Source of the DNA: Streptomyces typhae
GTDB lineage: Bacteria > Actinomycetota > Actinomycetes > Streptomycetales > Streptomycetaceae
DNA length: 64,000 bases
Reading direction: 5' to 3'
Assembly: GCF_009755605.1 (NCBI RefSeq)
Contig: NZ_WPNZ01000005.1
Location: 62,001-126,000, forward strand
This document shows, in pieces, positions 26,235 through 32,828 of this stretch. Numbering within the stretch: the first letter of the stretch is position 1; the number at the start of each line of letters is the position of its first letter. The notes under the pieces were generated by a model. It had not been told where the DNA came from. It worked only from the letters and a program-made list of their open reading frames with translations, and searched no databases. The translations under genes were made by a program, and so were the position numbers.

Positions 26235-27286
26235 CGTTGGCTCCTCGCCGTGCGGGTGCGGGACGGGTTCGGGCGGGTCCAGCGGGCCAGCCTGCGCTCG
26301 GCCCAGTGCGCGGCGGCGCCCAGGAGCAGGGCCTCGGCCAGGATGACGGCGATGGTGCCGTAGAGCTGCGGGGCCTTGAGCAGACCGCGGTAGGTGAGGA
26401 TCAGGCCGCCGATGCCGTCGGAGACCATGAGCAGTTCGACAAGCACCATCCCGGTGACCGCACGCCCCAGACCGAGGCGTACGCCGGTCATGACCGCGGG
26501 CAGGGCGGCGGGCAGCAGGATCCGCGCCCAGACGGTCCGCTCACCGGCGCCGAACGAGCGGGCCATCTCGATCAGCGCGGGGTCCACCTGCCGTACGCCC
26601 GCCCGGCTGTTCACGATCACCATCACGACCGAGAAGAGCGCGACGAGCACGACGCGCGAGACCGTTCCGACGCCCACCGACATCACGAGCAGCGGGATGA
26701 GGGCGGCCATCGGCGTGACGAGGAGGATGTTCAGATGGACGTCCGCGTACCGTTCGAGCAGCCGGAAGCGCCCGAGCGCGGTGCCGAGCGGGACGCCGAC
26801 GACCACGGCGAGGGCGAAGCCGAGCACCAGGGCCTGGTTGCTGACGTAGAGGGCGCGCCACAGCTCCGCCTCTCCGAGCAGCCCGGCCGTGGCCCGGACC
26901 GTCTCGGCGAATCCGGGCAGCAGGAGGCCGCCCCGCACGCCGGCGTACAGCTCCCAGCACGTGGCGAGGACCGCGAACGTCAGGAGCTGGTAGGGCAGGT
27001 TCATGTCGAGGAGGCGGCGCAGTGGCCCGGTGGGGCGGGTGGGCCGCGGGCCGGCCTGGGGGCCGCGGCCGCTTCGGCGCGGCTTCCGGTGCGTGGGCGC
27101 GTTCCGGGCTGTGGTCGTGCTGGGGAGTGCGGTGGTGTTCGGGGGTGTGGTGGTGCTTGGGACGGGGGTCGCTCCCGGGGCGGGCGTCGTGCCCGGGATG
27201 ATGGTCGCGTTCGGGTGCGGGAACGCTTTGCGGAACATGGCCGCCCGGAACACGGCCGCGCTCCGGCGCGTGATCGAGAGGGTCAT
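26231..27286 (-). CDS. ABC transporter permease (Ssu/Tau type), first of two, with long Thr/Pro N-terminus
   Basis: 351 aa. From about residue 95 it is a standard permease, with the coupling motif IEMARSFGAGERTVWARILLP and several transmembrane helices. The first 90 residues are a low-complexity Thr/Pro/Ala stretch (PSTTTPPNTTALPSTTT) plus a basic patch, not typical of the family. I keep ATG 27286 because it overlaps the stop of the binding-protein gene (ATGA) and the internal ATG at the family start has no ribosome binding site. Confidence 0.88.
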   Translation of the reverse strand: MTLSITRRSAAVFRAAMFRKAFPHPNATIIPGTTPAPGATPVPSTTTPPNTTALPSTTTARNAPTHRKPRRSGRGPQAGPRPTRPTGPLRRLLDMNLPYQLLTFAVLATCWELYAGVRGGLLLPGFAETVRATAGLLGEAELWRALYVSNQALVLGFALAVVVGVPLGTALGRFRLLERYADVHLNILLVTPMAALIPLLVMSVGVGTVSRVVLVALFSVVMVIVNSRAGVRQVDPALIEMARSFGAGERTVWARILLPAALPAVMTGVRLGLGRAVTGMVLVELLMVSDGIGGLILTYRGLLKAPQLYGTIAVILAEALLLGAAAHWAERRLARWTRPNPSRTRTARSQR

Positions 27287-28317
27287 GAGGCCGCCCTGAT
27301 GAAGCTGAGGTCGACCGCGTCCTCCGCGGTCACGCGCCGCCCGATCACACCGGCCCGTACGAAGAAGTCGATGGTGCCCTGGACGTTGTCCCGGGTGAGC
27401 GCCCCCGCGTCGAAGAGGCCCGCCTCGCGGTACCGCTCGGCGACCCGGTCGAGGTCGTCCCCGTCCTCCCGCGGCAGATAGGTGCGCGCGAGGCGGGCCA
27501 GGTGCTGCGGCCGTTCATTGATCCTGGCGTGCTCGCGCACCAGCGCCGTCACGAACGACTGCGCGACGTCCCGGTGCCCGGTGAGGAAGTCCGCGTTCGC
27601 GTAGACGGTCTGCGGGTGCACGTCCGGCAGGCTCCGGGCGAAGTCGGCGAGCTTGGTGAGCCCGGCGGCGGCCGGTGCGTCCGCCGACTCCAGGGAGACG
27701 GCGTCGGACACCTCCAGCGGTGTCGCGTCGATCTCCCCCGACGCGAGGGCCTGCGCGCGGACATCCGAACCGCCGAGCGTCAGATAGCGCGGGCGCTTGC
27801 CGTCGCCGCACTGCGTCCGCACCCAGTCCTTGGCCATGGCCGTCGCGACCGCGCCCGCGCTGAAGATGCCGAACGGACGCCGGTCGAGGTCGTCGCAGGA
27901 GGCGATGCCCGGCCTGCCGTAGAGAGCCCACTGATTGCCGACGACATCAGCGATGATCTTGATGGGCGCGTGCTGCTCGACGGCGCTCAGCGCCGGTCCC
28001 GTGGCCTCGGCCGAGATCGCGTAGTCGCCCTTGGCGAGGCCCTCGATCGCCAGCTCGGGGGCGGCGAGCTCCACGACGTCCACGTCGTGCCCCTGTCGGC
28101 GGACGGCGTCGACGGCTGCGAGGAGCGGCACGGTCGTGATGTCCGGTTCGACGACCGCCACCGTGAACGAGAGCGTTCCGTCCGCGCGGGTCACGGTCCC
28201 CGTGCCGCTGCCGCAGGCGGTGGCCGCCGCGGCGGTGGCGCACAGGACCGCGGTGACGGCGAGCCGTTTGCCGCGGGTCAGGACGGCCCGTAACCCGGGC
28301 CGGGTCCATTGCTGCAT
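27283..28317 (-). CDS. ABC transporter substrate-binding lipoprotein (Ssu/Tau type)
   Basis: 344 aa, starting at ATG 28317. A lipoprotein-type signal leads to Cys in AAAATACGSG (the residue at -3 is Ala, so the lipobox is weak). The mature part follows the NMT1/SsuA fold: VAVVEPDITTVPLLAAVD, an inner YAISAEATGPALSAVEQHAPIKIIADVV and RPFGIFSAGAVATAMAKDW. It is the first gene of the importer operon and presumably fixes substrate specificity. The 249-bp region upstream is shared with the divergent LacI gene and holds two copies of a candidate operator. Confidence 0.9.
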   Translation of the reverse strand: MQQWTRPGLRAVLTRGKRLAVTAVLCATAAAATACGSGTGTVTRADGTLSFTVAVVEPDITTVPLLAAVDAVRRQGHDVDVVELAAPELAIEGLAKGDYAISAEATGPALSAVEQHAPIKIIADVVGNQWALYGRPGIASCDDLDRRPFGIFSAGAVATAMAKDWVRTQCGDGKRPRYLTLGGSDVRAQALASGEIDATPLEVSDAVSLESADAPAAAGLTKLADFARSLPDVHPQTVYANADFLTGHRDVAQSFVTALVREHARINERPQHLARLARTYLPREDGDDLDRVAERYREAGLFDAGALTRDNVQGTIDFFVRAGVIGRRVTAEDAVDLSFIRAAS

Positions 28318-28367
28318 GACTTCCCACTTCCCCCTCAAGCTGCTGGGATTTCCTCTGGTCAACGGTT

Positions 28368-28383
28368 AGGCAAACGTATGCCT
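28368..28383. promoter_or_regulatory. Candidate LacI-family operator 1
   Basis: AGGCAAACGTATGCCT, a near-palindrome with a central CG as in many LacI/GalR operators, lies 50 bp upstream of the binding-protein start. Its left half AGGCAAACGT recurs exactly at 28539. Confidence 0.6.
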
Positions 28384-28538
28384 TGTGCTGATGTTAGACA
28401 CTCGGAATGCGGAACCGTCAAGTTGCAACTGGGCGCCCGAGTGCGTCAGTTGAGTGGTTCGTCCCAGGTCCACGGCTGCGCGCGGGGCTCGGCGCGCCTT
28501 GCGAACTCGCCGCGTGTGTGCGAGTTTTGGCGGCACGA

Positions 28539-28550
28539 AGGCAAACGTTT
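28539..28550. promoter_or_regulatory. Candidate LacI-family operator 2
   Basis: AGGCAAACGTTT repeats the core of operator 1 and lies 17 bp before the GTG start of the LacI gene, a position suited to autorepression. Confidence 0.55.
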
Positions 28551-28566
28551 CACTGGATGGTGGCAT

Positions 28567-29661
28567 GTGAGTTCACTGGTGGAAGTGGCCCGAGCGGCCG
28601 GTGTGGCCGTGTCGACCGCGTCGCGCGTGCTGAGTGGTTCCAGCCATCCGATCTCGGCCAGGACGCGGGCCAAAGTCCTGGCCGTCGCCGCGGAGTTGGA
28701 GTACTCGCCCAGCGCTCTCGCCCGCGCCATGGTCTCCCCGCACAGCCGTCTCGTCGGCGTCCTCGTGAGCGACATCGACAATCCGTACTTCTCCGTCATC
28801 GCGCGCGGAGTGGACGACGTGGCGACCCGGGCGGGGTACGTCACCATGCTGTCCAACGTCGACCGGCGCACCGCCACGGAGATCAGCCGCCTTCAGGCCA
28901 TGCGGGACTACCGCGCGGCGGGCGTCATCTTCGCGGGCAGCGGCCACGTCGACGATCCGCAGGCCCCCGACCTGGTCAAGGCCGTGCGCCGCGCCCAGGA
29001 GCAGGGCATCCAGACCGTCTCGCTCGCCGTGCGGGACCTCGGCTGCCCCTCCGTCGTCGTCGACAACCGCGCCGTGGCGTACGACATCACCGACCACCTC
29101 GTCGCGCTCGGCCACCGGCGCGTCGCGTTCATCGAGGGCCCGCCCGGCATGACCGTCACCCGGCACCGGCGCGAGGGCTTCCTGTCCCGCATGGCCGACG
29201 CGGGGCTCGCCGACGGCGCGCTCTGCCGCCCCGGCGGCTTCGACTACCAGTCCGGGCACGCCGCCACCCTGCGGCTCATCGCGCACCGACCGCTCCCCGA
29301 CGCCGTCCTCGCGGCCAACGACGAGGCCGCCGTCGGCGCCCTGAGCGCCCTGCGGCAGGCGGGGATCGATGTGCCGGGGGAGATCTCCGTGGCGGGCATG
29401 GACGATCTCCGTACCGCGGAGTTCGTCGATCTCACCACGGTGCGTCTGCCGCTGTACGAGATGGGCTCCCTGGCCGCCCGGCACATCATCGACACGGCGG
29501 CCCGAGCCGGTTCGGCGTCCGCGTCGCCCGGGACACCCGCGACGGCGACCGGCGCGGAGGGCGCGGCGGACGGTGCCGCGACGACGGTGCTCAGCCACCG
29601 GGTCGTCCCCCGGGGGACGACGGCCCGGCGCCCGAAGGGCCCCGACCGGCCCCACCCGTGA
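28567..29661 (+). CDS. LacI-family transcriptional regulator
   Basis: 364 aa from GTG 28567. The N-terminal helix-turn-helix VEVARAAGVAVSTASRVLSG and hinge YSPSALARAM are typical. The periplasmic-binding-protein-like sensor domain follows (LVGVLVSDIDNPYFSVIARGV ... PDAVLAANDEAAVGALSALR ... ISVAGMDDL). The C-terminus has a low-complexity Ala/Thr/Gly insert (about 315-340). It is divergent from the ABC importer/amidohydrolase operon and is probably its repressor, released by the imported compound or a breakdown product. Confidence 0.93.
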   Translation: MSSLVEVARAAGVAVSTASRVLSGSSHPISARTRAKVLAVAAELEYSPSALARAMVSPHSRLVGVLVSDIDNPYFSVIARGVDDVATRAGYVTMLSNVDRRTATEISRLQAMRDYRAAGVIFAGSGHVDDPQAPDLVKAVRRAQEQGIQTVSLAVRDLGCPSVVVDNRAVAYDITDHLVALGHRRVAFIEGPPGMTVTRHRREGFLSRMADAGLADGALCRPGGFDYQSGHAATLRLIAHRPLPDAVLAANDEAAVGALSALRQAGIDVPGEISVAGMDDLRTAEFVDLTTVRLPLYEMGSLAARHIIDTAARAGSASASPGTPATATGAEGAADGAATTVLSHRVVPRGTTARRPKGPDRPHP

Positions 29662-29673
29662 TCCAATGTGCCG

Positions 29674-30234
29674 ATGAGGGAGAACGCCGCGACTCTCGGA
29701 CCCCTGGAAGTGATCGACGGACGCTGCCTGGTGGGTGACGTCCGCGGGCATCCCGACGGCCCCTGGGTGGAGTTCCGTACGGAGGGGCTGTACCAGCACG
29801 GGCCGAGTGCGGGCGCCGACGCCCGCGCCGAGGGGGAGCCGACCCCCTGGACCAGGATCATGCTGGGCATGGACGTGGTGGTCGGGCGCGGACACCCGGC
29901 GAAGGGGAACTTCACGGTCTCGGGCTGGCTCGGCGGCCTCCCCGGCTTCAGGGGGCGCGGCGGCGGCCACCTCGGCATGACGCTGCGGCACCCGTACGAG
30001 GACCGCCGGGTCCGGTTCGAGCGGCATCCGCGCTGGTACGGCGTCTACGAGATCGCCTTCCTTGAGGAACTGCTGCGGCAGACGGTCGCCGCGGGCGAGG
30101 CGCACCGGCTCGCCGACGCCGACTGGCTGGGGCGGGTGGTGGGGCGGCTCACCGGGCTCGGCCTCGCGGCGTCCGGCGGTCCGCGGGAGGCAGTCACCCG
30201 GGCACGGCAGGCCGAGGGGCCCGCGGCTCCCTGA
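29674..30234 (+). CDS. Hypothetical protein
   Basis: 186 aa, beginning 12 bp after the LacI stop in the same direction; a GTG at 29668 would add two residues. I do not recognise the family. The sequence is globular-looking, with Gly/Trp-rich stretches (GNFTVSGWLGGLPGFRG, HPRWYGVYEIAFLEELL) and no signal peptide or membrane helix. Codon third positions are strongly G/C, which supports real coding. It is likely co-transcribed with the regulator, but no role can be inferred. Confidence 0.72.
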   Translation: MRENAATLGPLEVIDGRCLVGDVRGHPDGPWVEFRTEGLYQHGPSAGADARAEGEPTPWTRIMLGMDVVVGRGHPAKGNFTVSGWLGGLPGFRGRGGGHLGMTLRHPYEDRRVRFERHPRWYGVYEIAFLEELLRQTVAAGEAHRLADADWLGRVVGRLTGLGLAASGGPREAVTRARQAEGPAAP

Positions 30235-30296
30235 CGGCGCCGGTGATGCCCGCCGCCCGGCCAGGGCGCAGGACGTGACGGCTCCCGAACCGCGCT

Positions 30297-30371
30297 GGGG
30301 CCTGTCGTCACACTCCCTCCGCCGCCCGGAGGGCGGCCACCTGGCAGGGGGGAGTTCGACGACAGGTCCTA
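30297..30371. terminator. Long imperfect hairpin between convergent genes
   Basis: Arms of about 25 bp (CCTGTCGTC near 30301 against GACGACAGG near 30358, with further pairing of CACTCCC/GGGGAGT) enclose an inner palindrome GCCGCCC-gga-GGGCGGC. It covers the stop codon of the IclR-type gene and follows the hypothetical gene. It may be a bidirectional terminator or a small mobile hairpin repeat. Confidence 0.65.
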
Positions 30372-31118
30372 GGTGCCGGCGGAGCCGATCGAGCCGATGG
30401 CCTTGCTGAGCATCCGGGCGCTGCGCTGCGCGACTTCGGTGGTGTGGGCGATGCGGCGCGGATCCGGTACGGCCACACCGACCGCGGCGACGATCTCACC
30501 CGACCGGGCGCGTACGGGCACCGCGAGACACAGCCGCTCGCCGCCCCATTCGTACTGATGGAGGTCCGCGCCCCGCTCCCGTGCTCCGCGCAGGCGGCGC
30601 GCCCACTGGTTCGGGGTGTGGTCGGGCGGCGGCTCCGCCGAGGGCCCGGCCGCTGCGAAGACGACATCGGCCGCGCTGTCGGGCGGCAGGGTCTGGCCGG
30701 GCAGGTGCGGGAAGAACTCCCGCGCCGCCGCCGCGATACCGGTGACGACCGTCGTGCGGCCGGTCGAGGGAACGGCGACGCACACGGTGGCCCGGGTCTC
30801 CAGGGCCAGGTGCCGCAGCGGTGCCGCCGCCCTCCTCTCCCACAGGCGGGGAGCCGTCCACGACTGCCCCAGACGGGCGACGGTCGCCCCCACGCGGTAG
30901 CGGCCCCGGTGCTGCTCCACCGCGCCCAGCGCGCCGAGTTGGCCGAGCAGCCGATGCGCCGTCGTCTTCGGCAGGCCGGTCCTCGCGGCCAGCTCGGTGA
31001 GCCCCGCCTCACCGACCCGCGCGAGCTCCTCCAGCAGGCCGAACGCCCCCTCCAGCACACCCCGCCCGGCCGCAGCCCCCGCCTCCCCGCCCGAACGCGT
31101 CCCGCCCCACCGCTCCAT
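30369..31118 (-). CDS. IclR-family transcriptional regulator
   Basis: 249 aa from ATG 31118 (GGGGGGA upstream; a longer frame reaches 31223). The N-terminal winged helix reads GAFGLLEELARVGEAGLTELAARTGLPKTTAHRLLGQL. The C-terminal effector domain includes HLALETRATVCVAVPS and a late SGEIVAAVGVAVPDPRR, as in IclR proteins. It is divergent from the epoxide-hydrolase gene, and a perfect inverted repeat (31382-31398) lies in the shared region. It probably controls that hydrolase and itself. Confidence 0.9.
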   Translation of the reverse strand: MERWGGTRSGGEAGAAAGRGVLEGAFGLLEELARVGEAGLTELAARTGLPKTTAHRLLGQLGALGAVEQHRGRYRVGATVARLGQSWTAPRLWERRAAAPLRHLALETRATVCVAVPSTGRTTVVTGIAAAAREFFPHLPGQTLPPDSAADVVFAAAGPSAEPPPDHTPNQWARRLRGARERGADLHQYEWGGERLCLAVPVRARSGEIVAAVGVAVPDPRRIAHTTEVAQRSARMLSKAIGSIGSAGT

Positions 31119-31471
31119 GGTCCGTCCCCCCGCCCGCCCAGACGCAGTCACGAAGAACCGCCGGTACGCAGGTCCGGAGTTCCCGGGCAAGTCTGCCCTC
31201 GGGACGCGCCGCCGCGCCGCCACAGATCACGCCAAGGAACGCTGGGGGGAGCCTCACTGCCTGTGTCTTCCTTGCGGACACCGACGACCTCAGGAGTCTG
31301 CCGAGGCCCGTGTCCGTGGCCTGAATCCTGGAGCCCGGGTCACGCCCCCGGTTCTCCGCACGGCGGACCGGATGCACGCGGTTTGCCGGAACGGCAAAAC
31401 CGATGGTCCCACGCGGTCGCCCCACCGCATGATCGACACATATCCCGCCGCTCGCGACCCCAGGAGAAGCC
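31119..31471. other. 353-bp divergent regulator/enzyme promoter region
   Basis: Lies between the IclR-type and epoxide-hydrolase starts. It contains the operator-like inverted repeat at 31382-31398 and the AGGAGAAGCC ribosome binding site of the hydrolase. No gene is seen in it. Confidence 0.6.
31382..31398. promoter_or_regulatory. Inverted repeat TTTGCCG-gaa-CGGCAAA, candidate IclR operator
   Basis: Perfect 7-bp arms around 3 bases, 74 bp before the hydrolase start and in the gap shared with the IclR-type gene. Size and position suit an IclR dimer site. Confidence 0.55.
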
Positions 31472-32461
31472 ATGCATCCCGAGCCGTCCGCCGCGCTCCG
31501 CCACCGCACCGTCGAGGGTCCGGCCGGGCGCCTGCATCTGGTCGAGCAGGGGGCGGGGCCGCTGGTTCTGCTCGTGCACGGGTTCCCCGAGTCCTGGTAC
31601 TCCTGGCGGCATCAGCTTCCGGCCCTCGCCGCGGCGGGCTATCGGGCGGTGGCGCTCGACGTGCGCGGGTACGGGCGTTCCTCCAGGCCCGCCGCGGCCG
31701 ACGCCTACCGGCTGCGCGACCTGGTGGAGGACAACGTCGCGGTCGTGCGGGCCCTCGGGGCGGAGAGCGCGGTGGTCGTCGGGCACGACTGGGGCTCCAA
31801 CATCGCCGCCACCTCGGCCCTGCTCCACCCCGGGGTCTTCCGGGCCGTCGCGCTGCTGAGCGTGCCGTACGCGCCGCCCGGCGGGCCCCGGCCCTCCGAC
31901 GTCTTCGGGCGGATCGGCGGGTCCGAGCAGGAGTTCTACGTCTCCTACTTCCAGCAGCCAGGTCGCGCCGAAGCGGAGATCGAGCCCGACGTCAGGGGCT
32001 GGCTCGCCGGCTTCTACGCGGCTCTGTCCGCCGACACCATGCCCGCCGGCGGCGAACCCGACCCGCACTTCGTGACCCGGGGCGACGGCAGGCTGCGCGA
32101 CCGCTTCCCCGCCGGGGTCCGGCCCGGCTGGCTGAGCGAGGACGACCTCGACTTCTACGCCGGGGAGTTCGAGCGCACGGGCCTGACCGGTGCCCTCAAC
32201 CGCTACCGCGCCATGGACCGCGACTGGGAGGACCTCGCCGCCCACCGCGGCGCCCCCGTCGAACAGCCGTCCCTGTTCATCGGCGGCACGTCGGACGCCT
32301 CCACCACGTGGATGGCCGACGCCATCGACGCCTTCCCCGCGACCCTCCCAGCCCTGTCCGCGTCCCACCTCCTCGACGGCTGCGGCCACTGGATCCAGCA
32401 GGAGCGCCCCGACGAGGTCAACCGGCTGCTGACCGGCTGGCTCGACACCCTGCGTGGCTGA
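31472..32461 (+). CDS. Alpha/beta hydrolase, epoxide hydrolase-like
   Basis: 329 aa. The order of motifs fits soluble epoxide hydrolases: oxyanion motif HGFPESWYSWRHQ, then DVRGYGRSSRP, the nucleophile Asp in VVGHDWGS rather than the Ser of esterases, and the catalytic His in GCGHWIQQERPDEV. A lid region (about 140-240) lies between. It may open an epoxide or act on a haloalkane-like substrate. ATG 31472 is preceded by AGGAGAAGCC. The divergent IclR-type gene is its probable regulator. Confidence 0.9.
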   Translation: MHPEPSAALRHRTVEGPAGRLHLVEQGAGPLVLLVHGFPESWYSWRHQLPALAAAGYRAVALDVRGYGRSSRPAAADAYRLRDLVEDNVAVVRALGAESAVVVGHDWGSNIAATSALLHPGVFRAVALLSVPYAPPGGPRPSDVFGRIGGSEQEFYVSYFQQPGRAEAEIEPDVRGWLAGFYAALSADTMPAGGEPDPHFVTRGDGRLRDRFPAGVRPGWLSEDDLDFYAGEFERTGLTGALNRYRAMDRDWEDLAAHRGAPVEQPSLFIGGTSDASTTWMADAIDAFPATLPALSASHLLDGCGHWIQQERPDEVNRLLTGWLDTLRG

Positions 32462-32656
32462 GCCGCCGGCCCCGCGACCTGCTCCGTTTCCCGGTTCGGC
32501 GGATGGTCTGCCATGCTGGGGCGTACGTGACGCATGTGACGTACGACACGTCATCGCGTCGGCCCGGCGGGGTAGGCGGCCGGGAGCTCACCTGGACATT
32601 CATCATCCGGGGAGAACGAAGATCCGTACGAAACAGCACACCCCTGGGAGGTAGCG

Positions 32657-32734
32657 ATGTCCTCGAAGCGACGCCGTAAGAAGAAGGCCCGCCGCAAGAA
32701 CGGCGCGAACCACGGCAGCCGTCCGCAGTCCTAG
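32657..32734 (+). CDS. Ribosomal protein bL37 (25 aa)
   Basis: A 25-residue, extremely basic peptide (SSKRRRKKKARRKNG, then ANHGSRPQS) with GGGAGGTAGCG directly before its ATG. The ending ANHG-x-RP matches what I recall of the actinobacterial large-subunit protein bL37, found in mycobacterial ribosome structures and of similar length. It is usually missed because of its size. Its own upstream region (32600-32650) and the terminator at 32798 suggest a monocistronic, probably strongly expressed gene. The match is from memory of the family and not an alignment. Confidence 0.8.
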   Translation: MSSKRRRKKKARRKNGANHGSRPQS

Positions 32735-32797
32735 GACCCACAGGGGCCTGGGGACTCCGTTCCGGGCAGCGGCCCGGACGAGTACGGCGCAAGGGAG

Positions 32798-32825
32798 CGG
32801 GGCGGCACCTCACGGTGCCGCCCCG
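32798..32825. terminator. Perfect 12-bp stem terminator hairpin
   Basis: CGGGGCGGCACC and GGTGCCGCCCCG pair perfectly around loop TCAC, between the bL37 gene and the 3' end of the convergent sigma-like gene. It can terminate both. Confidence 0.8.
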
Positions 32826-32828
32826 CGG

